12,094 nucleotides of DNA from Gammaproteobacteria bacterium. Its GTDB lineage: Bacteria; Pseudomonadota; Gammaproteobacteria; Thiohalobacterales; Thiohalobacteraceae. The position numbers and the translations under genes are program-made. The stretch spans positions 1 through 12,094 of the forward strand of contig JACRMO010000241.1 in assembly GCA_016214925.1 (NCBI GenBank). The letters run 5' to 3'. Of this stretch, positions 1 to 6,491 are shown piece after piece (the first letter of the stretch is position 1; each line of letters starts with the position of its first letter). The notes beneath the pieces were generated by a model. It saw only the letters and a program-made list of their open reading frames with translations. It was not told where the DNA came from and did no database searches.

Positions 1-172
1 CTTGCTCGGTATATCCCAGGGTTTCACGCCAGGCCCGATTGGTGTACATGAAAGAACCGTCCGGCGCCACGCACTGGATCAGGTCACTGGTGTTGTCGAA
101 GATATCCAGATAGCGTTCTTCGCTGCGCCGCAGCAATTCCTCGGAACTGTTCTCGACATCATGCGTTGGCAT
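1..172 (-). CDS. PAS-domain signalling protein, N-terminal fragment
   Basis: The minus-strand frame opens with ATG at 172-170 and runs off the window, so only about 57 residues are visible. A GGGAG ribosome-binding site lies about ten bases upstream (around 183-187). The protein starts MPTHDVENSSEELLRRSEER, a short charged helix, and continues into YLDIFDNTSDLIQCVAPDG, then MYTNRAWRETLGYTEQ. This is the typical opening of a PAS sensor domain: the amphipathic helix, the 'D...I...PDG...YxNxAW...LGY' pattern and the first strands. PAS domains sense ligands, redox state or light. The output domain (histidine kinase, GGDEF/EAL or other) lies outside the window and cannot be judged. It follows the DUF4197 gene on the same strand after a 91-bp gap, with no clear terminator between them. 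The PAS call is firm; the full function is unknown. Confidence 0.85.
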   Translation of the reverse strand, partial: MPTHDVENSSEELLRRSEERYLDIFDNTSDLIQCVAPDGSFMYTNRAWRETLGYTEQ

Positions 173-263
173 TATTCAATCTCCCAACTGCCGCGGTCTT
201 CGGGACTCCCCGGATCAGGCCGTTGAGCAGCCCTCCCAAAAGAATAGCAAACCCTGGTCAAGC

Positions 264-1115
264 CTACTTCACCTCCGGCGTCTTCTCCATGCCCTGCAAC
301 ACACCGCCGGTCATGCTGCCGAGGTTGTTGCGGATGAAGCTCTCCTGTTCGCCGAGCGCATTGAACATGCCCGCCACGGCTTGTTGAGTGACGTACGCGC
401 CCAAATCGGTTACGGGATCGGTCACGGGATCGGGCCCGCTTTCAATTGCAGGTTTGATTGCGGGTCCGATCGCGGGTTCGGTCGGTGCTACCGGCACTTC
501 CGCTGGCGTTGCAGTGGTTTGCAGTGGATAGGCCTCAAGCAGTTCTTTGTACACCCGCGGCGCACCGCTGGTGGCGAGCCGTGCCGTAACGACAGGCGCG
601 AGCGCTGCCTGCAAGATCGTCGCGGTCCTGTCCTTGAGCAGCTCGGTGCCAGCAGTCTTGTCACCATCGAGCAACTGGAGTGCTTCGGTCGGCGTGATCT
701 GCGTCAGCGCCGCCTGAATAATCGGCGCGGCGCCGGGGATGGCGTGTTCGGCGGCTTGGTTCATCAACACCGACAGCAGTTTCGCCTGCGGATCGGCGTT
801 GAGATCGCGCGCGACGCCGAGCGCGAAACCCAGCGGTGGCGGCAGCAGGATGCGTGCGATCGGGTTGTCGAGATATCCGCCCGATTTCGCCAGGCCGCCG
901 ACCACCGTCGTCACGCCCTTGCCGAGTTCGCGCGTGTAATGGCTGGCGAGGGTCTTTTTCAACTGTTCCTGCGCGGCGCGGGTCAGATCCTGTTGCAAGG
1001 TGTCGATGCCGACCGGTACGCAGGCCGTCAGCAATAACGCGGCGAGCGCAGCCGAAAGTGGAACCAAGTTGCGCCGGACATGCAGATGTTTGTGCCCGTG
1101 TTTGTGCATGTGCAT
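264..1115 (-). CDS. DUF4197 family lipoprotein
   Basis: A 283-residue protein of the DUF4197 family, whose biochemical role is unknown. The N-terminus is very histidine-rich (MHMHKHGHKHLHVRR), followed by a hydrophobic stretch ending in a lipobox LLTAC with the lipidation cysteine at residue 32. A valine at +2 suggests the outer membrane. The DUF4197 core follows: 'KSGGYLDNP' near residues 78-85, 'LMNQAAEHAIPGA' near 117-129, and the 'ITPTEALQLLDG' helix near 140-151. The family's C-terminal helix 'YVTQQAVAGMF' is near 241-251. Between core and C-terminal helix sits a Pro/Ala/Thr-rich linker (about 199-238) with short repeats such as PVTDPVTD, which I judge to be a lineage-specific insertion. 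The start at 1115 is chosen because it directly precedes the signal peptide. The ribosome-binding site is weak (GACGAG-like), and ATG 1109 is an alternative. It diverges from the efflux operon. Confidence 0.85.
   Translation of the reverse strand: MHMHKHGHKHLHVRRNLVPLSAALAALLLTACVPVGIDTLQQDLTRAAQEQLKKTLASHYTRELGKGVTTVVGGLAKSGGYLDNPIARILLPPPLGFALGVARDLNADPQAKLLSVLMNQAAEHAIPGAAPIIQAALTQITPTEALQLLDGDKTAGTELLKDRTATILQAALAPVVTARLATSGAPRVYKELLEAYPLQTTATPAEVPVAPTEPAIGPAIKPAIESGPDPVTDPVTDLGAYVTQQAVAGMFNALGEQESFIRNNLGSMTGGVLQGMEKTPEVK
405..433. repeat. 12-bp tandem repeat inside DUF4197 gene
   Basis: Two near-identical units, ATCGGTTACGGG (405-416) and ATCGGTCACGGG (417-428), are followed by a partial third (429-433). 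They encode the PVTD-PVTD repeat in the Pro-rich linker of the lipoprotein, read on the minus strand. Related degenerate copies continue to about 480 (GATTGCGGG, GATCGCGGG). The period is a multiple of three, so copy changes would keep the frame. This fits slippage-driven linker growth. Confidence 0.7.
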
Positions 1116-1147
1116 TGATGAGTGGGCTCGTCGGTGACGTATCCAAT

Positions 1148-1161
1148 GGCTTATGATAGCC
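1148..1161. promoter_or_regulatory. Candidate bidirectional promoter with overlapping -10 elements
   Basis: The 14-bp dyad GGCT-TATGAT-AGCC lies between the divergent lipoprotein and efflux genes. On the plus strand TATGAT (1152-1157) matches the -10 consensus at 5 of 6 positions. On the minus strand TATCAT (complement of 1153-1158) also matches 5 of 6. No good -35 hexamer is visible either way. If used, the plus-strand transcript would begin at about 1164, on the chosen adaptor ATG, giving a leaderless message. The minus-strand transcript would have a leader of about 30 nt. Inferred from sequence only. Confidence 0.35.
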
Positions 1162-1163
1162 GA

Positions 1164-2462
1164 ATGAATGCACCGCATGCTGAACAGAACGACATCGCCA
1201 AAACACTGGGGCTTGCCACAGCCAGCCATCGCAAGCAGCACTGGTTGCGCTGGGGCGGCCCGGCCGCGCTGATATTGGTGACGCTTACCGCGCTGCTGCT
1301 GTGGAACGCCGGCGGCCACGACGCAGAGCCGCGCTATCAGACGCAGGAGGCACGGCGCGGCGATCTGACGGTGATGGTCACCGCCACCGGCAATCTGCAA
1401 CCCACCAATCAGGTGGACGTGGGCATTGAGGTTTCCGGCACCGTCGCCAGCGTCGAGGTCGACTACAACGACACGGTAAAGATCGGTCAGGTGCTGGCAC
1501 GCCTGGACACCAGCCGCCTGGAGTCACAGGCGCGCAAGGCCGCGGCCAGCCTGGATGCCGCGCGGGCGCGGGTGGCGCAGATGCAGGCGAGCCTGACCGA
1601 AACCGGCGCCACCCTCGCCCGGTTGCGTGCACTGCACCAGAGGACCGGCGGCAAAGTCCCCTCGCAACAGGATCTGGATACCGCCGAGGCGACGTTCAAG
1701 CGCGCGCAGACCGAGGTCGCCAGTGCCCAGGCGGCCGTCGCCGAGTCCGCGGCAACCCTGAAAATGGCGCAGACCGAACTCACCAAGGCGGTGATCCATT
1801 CGCCGATCAACGGCATTGTGCTGGTACGCGCGGTTGAACCCGGACAGACACTGGCCGCCTCGTTTCAGTCGCCGATACTCTTCACGCTCGCCGAAGACCT
1901 GACCCAGATGGAATTGCATGTGGACGTGGATGAGGCCGACGTCGGTCAAGTCAAGCAAGGTCAGACAGCGACGTTCACTGTCGATGCCTACCCGGATCGA
2001 CGTTTCCCGGCGCGGGTGACGCAGGTGCGTTACGGCGCGCAGGCCGTCGAAGGCGTGACCACTTACAAGACCGTGCTGAATGTCGACAACGCAGATCTGG
2101 CCTTGCGTCCGGGCATGACCGCCACCGCCGATATCATCGTGCAGAACGTCAGTGACGCATTGCTGATTCCCAATGCCGCGCTGCGTTTCACGCCACCGAC
2201 GCAAACCGACGAATCCAAGGGCAGCGGCAGCGTGGTCGGCATGCTCCTGCCGCGGCCACCGCGCAGCGCGCCCAAAGCACGCGCGCAGGAAACCAACCAT
2301 GGCGCCGAGCAACACGTCTGGGTGTTGCGCGACAATCAACCACAAGAAGTCGCAATCAAGGTCGGCGCCACCAACGGTGTGCTGACCCAAGTGCTGTCGG
2401 GCGCTATCGAACCCGGCATGGCCTTAATCACCGATGTGCTGAACGCAAGCACAACACCATGA
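1164..2462 (+). CDS. MacA-like periplasmic adaptor (HlyD/RND-type membrane fusion protein)
   Basis: A 432-residue membrane fusion protein that should link an inner-membrane ABC exporter to an outer-membrane TolC-type channel. Domains in order: a cytoplasmic N-terminus, one membrane anchor (about 31-48), and a first lipoyl half-motif (about 85-115, 'GIEVSGTVASVEVDYNDTVKIGQ'-like). A long alpha-helical hairpin, rich in Ala and Gln, follows (about 116-205). Then come the second lipoyl half ('IHSPINGIVLVRAVEPGQTL', 211-230), a beta-barrel domain (about 245-325, ending LRPGMTATADI) and a membrane-proximal domain (330-430). That last domain holds a Gly/Pro-rich insert near 350-378, an insert type I recall in MacA relatives. 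The start at 1164 is preferred as the nearest ATG to the anchor; ATG 1146 and GTG 1122 are in frame, and none has a clear Shine-Dalgarno. The stop overlaps the ATPase start (ATGA). The substrate is unknown: a macrolide, peptide, siderophore or lipid would all fit. Confidence 0.92.
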   Translation: MNAPHAEQNDIAKTLGLATASHRKQHWLRWGGPAALILVTLTALLLWNAGGHDAEPRYQTQEARRGDLTVMVTATGNLQPTNQVDVGIEVSGTVASVEVDYNDTVKIGQVLARLDTSRLESQARKAAASLDAARARVAQMQASLTETGATLARLRALHQRTGGKVPSQQDLDTAEATFKRAQTEVASAQAAVAESAATLKMAQTELTKAVIHSPINGIVLVRAVEPGQTLAASFQSPILFTLAEDLTQMELHVDVDEADVGQVKQGQTATFTVDAYPDRRFPARVTQVRYGAQAVEGVTTYKTVLNVDNADLALRPGMTATADIIVQNVSDALLIPNAALRFTPPTQTDESKGSGSVVGMLLPRPPRSAPKARAQETNHGAEQHVWVLRDNQPQEVAIKVGATNGVLTQVLSGAIEPGMALITDVLNASTTP

Positions 2463-3187
2463 GCGGCACGGATTCCACTGCACGCCCGCTGCTCGAATTG
2501 CAGGGCGTGACCAAGGTCTACGGCCGCGGCGCGGCGGCGATGCAAGCCTTGCGCGGTGTCGATCTGCGCATCGACGCCGGCGAGTTCGTCGCCGTGATGG
2601 GCCCAAGCGGTTCCGGAAAATCCACCTGCCTGAATATCCTCGGTTGCCTGGATACACCCAGCGCCGGCAGCTACCGCTTCGGCGGTGTCGAAGTCGGCAC
2701 GCTCTCGCGCAATCAGCGCGCGGAATTGCGTCGCCACTATCTTGGTTTCGTGTTTCAGGGATTCAACCTGCTCAACCGCACCACGGCGCTGGAGAATGTC
2801 GAACTGCCCTTGTTGTATCGCGGCATGCACATCGCGGAACGGCACCGCTTGGCGCGCGAGGCGCTGGCGGCTGTTGGGCTGGCCGGCTGGGAGACGCACA
2901 CCCCCGGCGAACTGTCCGGCGGCCAACAGCAACGCGTCGCCATCGCCCGCGCCATCGTCACCGCACCGGATGTGCTGTTCGCCGACGAACCCACCGGCAA
3001 TCTCGACAGCGCGCGCAGTCGCGAGATCATGGAATTGATCACCGCCTTCAACCGCGAACGCGGTCTGACCATTGTCATGGTGACGCACGAGGCGGACATG
3101 GCGGCGTTCGCCACACGCCGCGTGCATTTTCTCGACGGACACATCGAGTCCGACACCCGCGCCCATGACTTCATGGAGACTGCCTGA
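2459..3187 (+). CDS. ABC transporter ATPase, MacB/LolD type
   Basis: A 242-residue nucleotide-binding subunit that hydrolyses ATP to drive the adjoining MacB-type permease. All key motifs are present: Walker A GPSGSGKST (48-56), Q-loop Gln100 in GFVFQGFNLL, signature LSGGQQQR (152-159), Walker B VLFADE (172-177), D-loop NLDS (181-184) and switch His210. The QGFNLL and LSGGQQQRVAIARA motifs place it in the MacB/LolD/FtsE-like mechanotransmission group. In E. coli MacB the ATPase and permease are one chain. Here they are separate, as in many non-enteric bacteria. It overlaps the adaptor stop by four bases and lacks a clear ribosome-binding site, so translational coupling is likely. Its stop directly abuts the permease start. 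Confidence 0.95.
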   Translation: MSGTDSTARPLLELQGVTKVYGRGAAAMQALRGVDLRIDAGEFVAVMGPSGSGKSTCLNILGCLDTPSAGSYRFGGVEVGTLSRNQRAELRRHYLGFVFQGFNLLNRTTALENVELPLLYRGMHIAERHRLAREALAAVGLAGWETHTPGELSGGQQQRVAIARAIVTAPDVLFADEPTGNLDSARSREIMELITAFNRERGLTIVMVTHEADMAAFATRRVHFLDGHIESDTRAHDFMETA

Positions 3188-4393
3188 ATGGTCTGGAATG
3201 CGCTGTTGCTGGCCCTGCGCGAGATCCGCCGCAATGTGCTGCGCTCGTTTCTGACCATCCTCGGCATCGTCATCGGTGTCGCGGCGGTGATCGTCATGGT
3301 GACTCTCGGCGGCGGCGCCACCGCGCAGGTGACGGCGCAGATCGCCAGTCTCGGCACCAATCTGCTGATGGTGCGACCGGGGCAGCGCATGGGTTTCGGC
3401 CAGATGTCCACGGCGGCGCAGTTCGATCTCGCCGACGCCGAGGCCATCGAGCGCGAGATCCGCTCCGTGCTCGCCATCGCGCCGGCCTCGTCGGCACCGA
3501 CCACCGCAGTGTTCGGCAACCGCAACTGGTCGACCAGCATCACCGGCATCGACAACCGCTATTTCGGCGTGCGCAACTGGACGTTGGCGAGCGGCCGCGA
3601 ATTCACCGCCAGCGAACTGCGCGCCGGTTCATCCGTGTGCATCATCGGCGCCACGGTGCGCAAGGAACTGTTCGGCGCACAAGATCCGTTCGGGAACAAA
3701 CTGCGCCTGGAAAAACTGTCCTGCGAAGTGATCGGCCTGTTGCAGGCCAAAGGCCAGTCCACCATGGGTTCGGACCAGGACGATCTGGTGCTGATGCCGT
3801 TGCGCACGTTCCAACGGCGCATCGCCGGCACTCAGGACATCGGCCTGATCCAGGTATCGGTGCGCGACGGCGCATCGACCGAACAGGTTAAACAGGACAT
3901 CGAGGAATTGCTGCGCACGCGCCGGCACATCTCACCCAGCGAGGACGACGATTTTCAGGTGCTGGATATGAAGGAGATCACCCAGATGCTCGCCGGCACC
4001 ACCCAGGTGCTGACCGCCCTGCTCGGCGCGGTCGCCGCCGTGAGTCTGCTGGTCGGCGGCATCGGCATCATGAACATCATGCTGGTGTCGGTCACCGAAC
4101 GCACCCGCGAAATCGGCATCCGTCTGGCCATTGGCGCACTGGAACGCGAAGTGCTGATGCAGTTTCTGGTCGAGGCCGTGGTGCTCGCCGCGTTCGGTGG
4201 CCTGACCGGTATCGTGCTCGCGCTCGCCGCCTCGGTAGTGCTCGCCGATCTGATGAGCATCCCATTCGTGTTCAATCCCGGCATCGTCGTGCTGGCATTC
4301 CTGTTCTCCGCCGCGGTCGGCGTGATCTTCGGCTTCTTCCCGGCACGTAAAGCGGCCCGCCTCGACCCCATCGAAGCACTGCGTCACGAGTGA
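3188..4393 (+). CDS. MacB-type ABC transporter permease
   Basis: A 401-residue inner-membrane subunit with the MacB/FtsX layout: TM1 at about 18-41 (FLTILGIVIGVAAVIVMV), then a large periplasmic domain (about 42-272). Three C-terminal helices follow at about 276-302, 326-352 and 362-386. The 'MNIMLVSVTERTREIGIRLA' segment after TM2 is the family's conserved coupling region, and the C-terminus FPARKAARLDPIEALRHE is also typical. The protein does not pump across the membrane itself. By family knowledge it transmits ATPase motion to the periplasmic adaptor, expelling periplasmic substrate through TolC. The ATG follows the upstream TGA with no gap, and GGAG (3175-3178) inside the ATPase gene is the ribosome-binding site. 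No outer-membrane channel gene follows, so a shared TolC is inferred. Confidence 0.95.
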   Translation: MVWNALLLALREIRRNVLRSFLTILGIVIGVAAVIVMVTLGGGATAQVTAQIASLGTNLLMVRPGQRMGFGQMSTAAQFDLADAEAIEREIRSVLAIAPASSAPTTAVFGNRNWSTSITGIDNRYFGVRNWTLASGREFTASELRAGSSVCIIGATVRKELFGAQDPFGNKLRLEKLSCEVIGLLQAKGQSTMGSDQDDLVLMPLRTFQRRIAGTQDIGLIQVSVRDGASTEQVKQDIEELLRTRRHISPSEDDDFQVLDMKEITQMLAGTTQVLTALLGAVAAVSLLVGGIGIMNIMLVSVTERTREIGIRLAIGALEREVLMQFLVEAVVLAAFGGLTGIVLALAASVVLADLMSIPFVFNPGIVVLAFLFSAAVGVIFGFFPARKAARLDPIEALRHE

Positions 4394-4611
4394 TTTTCTC
4401 AGTCGCTCCGTCATTCCGGCACATGCCGGAATCCACTTTCCACTTATCGAATTAATGGATTTTCACTTGCGCCGGAATATCGCATCTTCGCGACTGGGTT
4501 AATAATGCCAGGAGTCTGAACCCGCTCACACTTTGCCGACACCCATTCGGAAATAATGTGCCACACTTTTGTAGGCCACACAGGATGGATCATTTGGGAG
4601 CTTCAGCCGTC
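4394..4611. other. Intergenic region after efflux operon
   Basis: This 218-bp AT-richer gap lies between the permease stop and the chosen start of the diguanylate cyclase. It contains the palindrome at 4413-4432 and several AT-rich patches (TTAATAAT at 4499-4506, AAATAAT at 4551-4557). None of these pairs with a convincing -35 at standard spacing. No open reading frame with coding character was seen. The cyclase promoter presumably lies here, but I cannot place it. Confidence 0.5.
4413..4432. repeat. ATTCCGGC-acat-GCCGGAAT palindrome (dispersed-repeat-like)
   Basis: This is a perfect 8-bp inverted repeat with a 4-nt loop, set in the context CCGTCATTCCGGC...GCCGGAATCCA. That wording matches a palindromic unit I recall as scattered between genes in many proteobacterial genomes. 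It sits 20 bases after the permease stop with no T-run on the plus strand, so it may protect or shape the 3' end of the mRNA rather than act as an intrinsic terminator. A second GCCGGAAT occurs downstream at about 4471-4478, which may be a decayed half unit. Confidence 0.6.
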
Positions 4612-5622
4612 ATGCACGCCAGACAGACTCGCCTGACCGCGCGCACGCTCGCGCAGCAGTTCCTGTTCGAGGGCGAACGCCCGGAGCTGATCGACTGGCT
4701 GCTGCCGCACTGCCAGCTCCGTCAGTTCCCGTCCGGGCGTGTGCTGCTCACGCCTAAACAACCCGCGGACTGTGTCTATCTCATCCTGCAAGGCGAGGCC
4801 GAAGTGCGCGTGGGCCGGCACAGCGGCCAGCTCATCGCCACCTTGGGGCCCGGACAATGCGTCGGCGAGATGTCGGTGATCGAGGGCGTGCCGCCTTCGG
4901 CGAAGGTGATCGCGCGCGGCGCCTGCACGGCGATCGCCATCGAAGGTGCGGCCTTGCGCACCCTGCTCGACCAGTCCCAGGTGTTCGCGCGCAATCTGCT
5001 CAAGCTGCTGGCGCGGCGCCTGCGCCACGATAATCAGTTGGTGCGCCAGAGTCTGGAACTCCAGGCGCTGTCCGAACAGCATGCGCGCAGCGATGCGCTC
5101 ACCGACCTGCACAATCGTCGCTGGCTGAACGAAACCCTGCCCGATCTGATCGAACAACACCGTGACGCACAGCGCCCGCTGTGTCTGCTGATGCTGGATA
5201 TCGACCACTTCAAGCGCTACAACGACAGCGCCGGGCATATCGCCGGCGATCAAGCATTGATCGCCGTGGCCAATGTGCTGGAAGCCCAGATTCGCGACGA
5301 CGACCAGGCGGTGCGCTACGGTGGCGAGGAATTTCTGATCGTGCTGCCCGACACGCGCCTGGAAGACGCACACCCGATCAGCGAGCGCCTGCGTCACAGC
5401 GTGCAACAGACCGCCATCACCGATCCTGCCGGCGACGCCTTGCCCAGCGTGACGCTCTCGATCGGACTGGCGGAATGGTCCGCGTTCGAAGCGCCCGAGC
5501 AGCTCATCGCCCGCGCCGATGCCGCGCTGTATCGGGCCAAGCACCAAGGCCGCAACCGCGTGGTCGTCAGCCCCGCGCCCGCACCTGGACCGGCGCGGCT
5601 GCGACGGGTGAAGGATGCGTGA
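4612..5622 (+). CDS. Diguanylate cyclase with N-terminal cNMP-binding-like domain
   Basis: A 336-residue soluble protein expected to make cyclic di-GMP from two GTP. Residues about 36-135 form a cyclic-nucleotide-binding (CAP_ED-like) fold ending in 'CVGEMSVIEG' and PPSAKV. The Gly-Glu (85-86) is kept, but the arginine usual in the P-R-x-A phosphate loop is replaced by proline (VPPSAKV), so classical cAMP binding is doubtful. A helical linker (136-160) leads to the GGDEF domain (161-320). This has DALTDLHNRR, metal-binding LDIDHFKRYND, an inhibitory I-site RDDD (228-231), the active-site GGEEF (237-241) and LSIGLAE. The active site is complete, so it should be active and subject to product feedback. 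The start at 4612 is chosen for GGGAG (4596-4600), though the spacing is long. ATG 4585 and GTG 4558 are in-frame alternatives. No signal peptide or membrane span is seen. Confidence 0.92.
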   Translation: MHARQTRLTARTLAQQFLFEGERPELIDWLLPHCQLRQFPSGRVLLTPKQPADCVYLILQGEAEVRVGRHSGQLIATLGPGQCVGEMSVIEGVPPSAKVIARGACTAIAIEGAALRTLLDQSQVFARNLLKLLARRLRHDNQLVRQSLELQALSEQHARSDALTDLHNRRWLNETLPDLIEQHRDAQRPLCLLMLDIDHFKRYNDSAGHIAGDQALIAVANVLEAQIRDDDQAVRYGGEEFLIVLPDTRLEDAHPISERLRHSVQQTAITDPAGDALPSVTLSIGLAEWSAFEAPEQLIARADAALYRAKHQGRNRVVVSPAPAPGPARLRRVKDA

Positions 5623-5636
5623 CCTGATGCGCGCGT

Positions 5637-5789
5637 CTACATGCCGACCAATTCGGCGTGAACGCCTGCTTTCTTGACCCGCGCCAGAATGTCCGCCGCG
5701 GCGGTGCATTCCGCGTTGTATGCCACCAGCATCATGGGCACATTGCCGGCGGGTACGCCGATACTGATGACACACTCGTTCTCGCGCAC
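5637..5789 (-). CDS. Small ORF or C-terminal gene remnant, unknown function
   Basis: This 50-codon minus-strand frame runs from GTG 5789-5787 to TAG 5639-5637 and encodes a product with the segments ECVISIGVPAGNVPMMLVAY and ADILARVKKAGVHAELVGM. I do not recognise it. Codon use is that of a real gene: most third positions are G or C, and the product has an alternating strand-helix-strand look with two cysteines. The GTG lies 8 bases after the stop of the upstream secreted-protein gene (TAG at 5800-5798), so it could be a coupled small gene. There is no good ribosome-binding site. The upstream part of this frame is a shadow of the secreted-protein gene. It could therefore be the surviving 3' end of a larger gene, or show that a frameshift separates it from its neighbour. 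Start and status are uncertain. Confidence 0.45.
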   Translation of the reverse strand: MRENECVISIGVPAGNVPMMLVAYNAECTAAADILARVKKAGVHAELVGM

Positions 5790-5797
5790 GGCTTTCT

Positions 5798-6367
5798 CTA
5801 CTGTACCGGCGCCATCAAGTGCTGGTATGGCGTTCCTGCCCACATCACATAGGGAACCGCTGTGTCGGGGTCCGCGTTCTTTGGATAAAGATCGTAGAAG
5901 CTGGCATCGGCGCCGACGATCATTACATGCGGCCCGGTCTTGACCCAATGGTTATTGGCCGCTGGCTTGGCGGCATACGGGTCGGTGTTGCTGGCATCCG
6001 TCCCGCCGGCGAGCATGTACATGAATCCGATCTTGCCGGGCGTGGGTGGCGTATGCGCGACCCATGCATGCACCCATTCCATGGCATTCGTATCCATGCA
6101 CATGGGATCCGGACCCGGCGTCGCGGGATTGTCCGCCATGCAGGTGAAACCGTTGGTTCCGGGACGCACGGTACGCATTTTTCCGTCCGCCTCCATCGCC
6201 ACGACGGTCGCGTCCTGCGCGACTTTGTCCGGTGCCGCGGATAGCGCGCTCGCGATCATTTTATTATCGGCGGCGGGCGCCTTCGCGTCTTCGGCAGACA
6301 CATTCATCGTCAACATAATCGACGAAACAAGCATCATGCCGGTCACATTTTTGTGTATCTCACACAT
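5798..6367 (-). CDS. Conserved secreted protein of unknown function
   Basis: A 189-residue protein with a Sec signal peptide: a basic start, a Met/Leu/Ser-rich core at about 9-22, and cleavage predicted after VSA (residue 25). The start ATG 6367-6365 is decided by a strong AAGGAGG (6373-6379) five bases upstream. The mature protein has the segments GFTCMADNP, GPDPMCMD and NAMEWVHAW. It continues with IGFMYMLAGGTDASNTDPYA and TGPHVMIVG, and ends VMWAGTPYQHLMAPVQ. I recall this pattern from hypothetical periplasmic proteins of other proteobacteria, but I know no function. Two cysteines (76 and 90) could form a disulfide, and the mature chain is rich in Met. It is followed after 8 bases by the 50-codon frame, and is read divergently from the DUF599 gene. 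Secretion is well supported; the role is not known. Confidence 0.85.
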   Translation of the reverse strand: MCEIHKNVTGMMLVSSIMLTMNVSAEDAKAPAADNKMIASALSAAPDKVAQDATVVAMEADGKMRTVRPGTNGFTCMADNPATPGPDPMCMDTNAMEWVHAWVAHTPPTPGKIGFMYMLAGGTDASNTDPYAAKPAANNHWVKTGPHVMIVGADASFYDLYPKNADPDTAVPYVMWAGTPYQHLMAPVQ

Positions 6368-6392
6368 TGAAGCCTCCTTGGATTTCGAGATG

Positions 6393-6409
6393 GCCGGCCG
6401 AATGCCGGC
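6393..6409. other. Hairpin in leader of secreted-protein gene
   Basis: GCCGGC (6393-6398) and GCCGGC (6404-6409) pair around a 5-nt loop. On the minus-strand mRNA the hairpin lies just upstream of the AAGGAGG site, with 13 bases between. It could influence ribosome access or mRNA stability. No T-run follows, so it is not an intrinsic terminator. Confidence 0.4.
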
Positions 6410-6455
6410 AACTGGACGGCTATGCTGCGCAGCGAACATGCAACACAGCCTGCTG

Positions 6456-6461
6456 AGTATA
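6456..6461 (-). promoter_or_regulatory. Candidate -10 element for secreted-protein gene
   Basis: Read on the minus strand this is TATACT, 5 of 6 matches to TATAAT, 88 bases upstream of the ATG. The -35 region at 17-bp spacing is GGGATA, only 3 of 6 matches. A start near 6449 would give a leader of about 82 nt containing the GC-rich hairpin. Confidence 0.35.
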
Positions 6462-6491
6462 GGAAACATAATGGCCCGTATCCCCACCAAT

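Noticed and set aside
405..433. Start of a CRISPR-like or larger tandem array
   Set aside because: Units are only 12 bp, adjacent with no spacers, and in frame within a coding linker.
381..1037. 218-codon plus-strand frame
   Set aside because: Antisense to the DUF4197 lipoprotein, Arg-rich, with no motif.
1524..3166. Long minus-strand frames across the adaptor and ATPase genes
   Set aside because: The plus strand encodes full MacA-like and ABC ATPase proteins, so these are GC-bias shadows.
3188..4393. Lipoprotein-releasing LolC/E permease
   Set aside because: An adaptor of MacA type precedes it in the same operon, and the coupling region and C-terminus fit the MacB group better.
4603..5775. 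390-codon minus-strand open frame
   Set aside because: Antisense to the diguanylate cyclase, whose GGEEF, I-site and cNMP motifs are intact. The product is His/Arg/Gln-rich and structureless.
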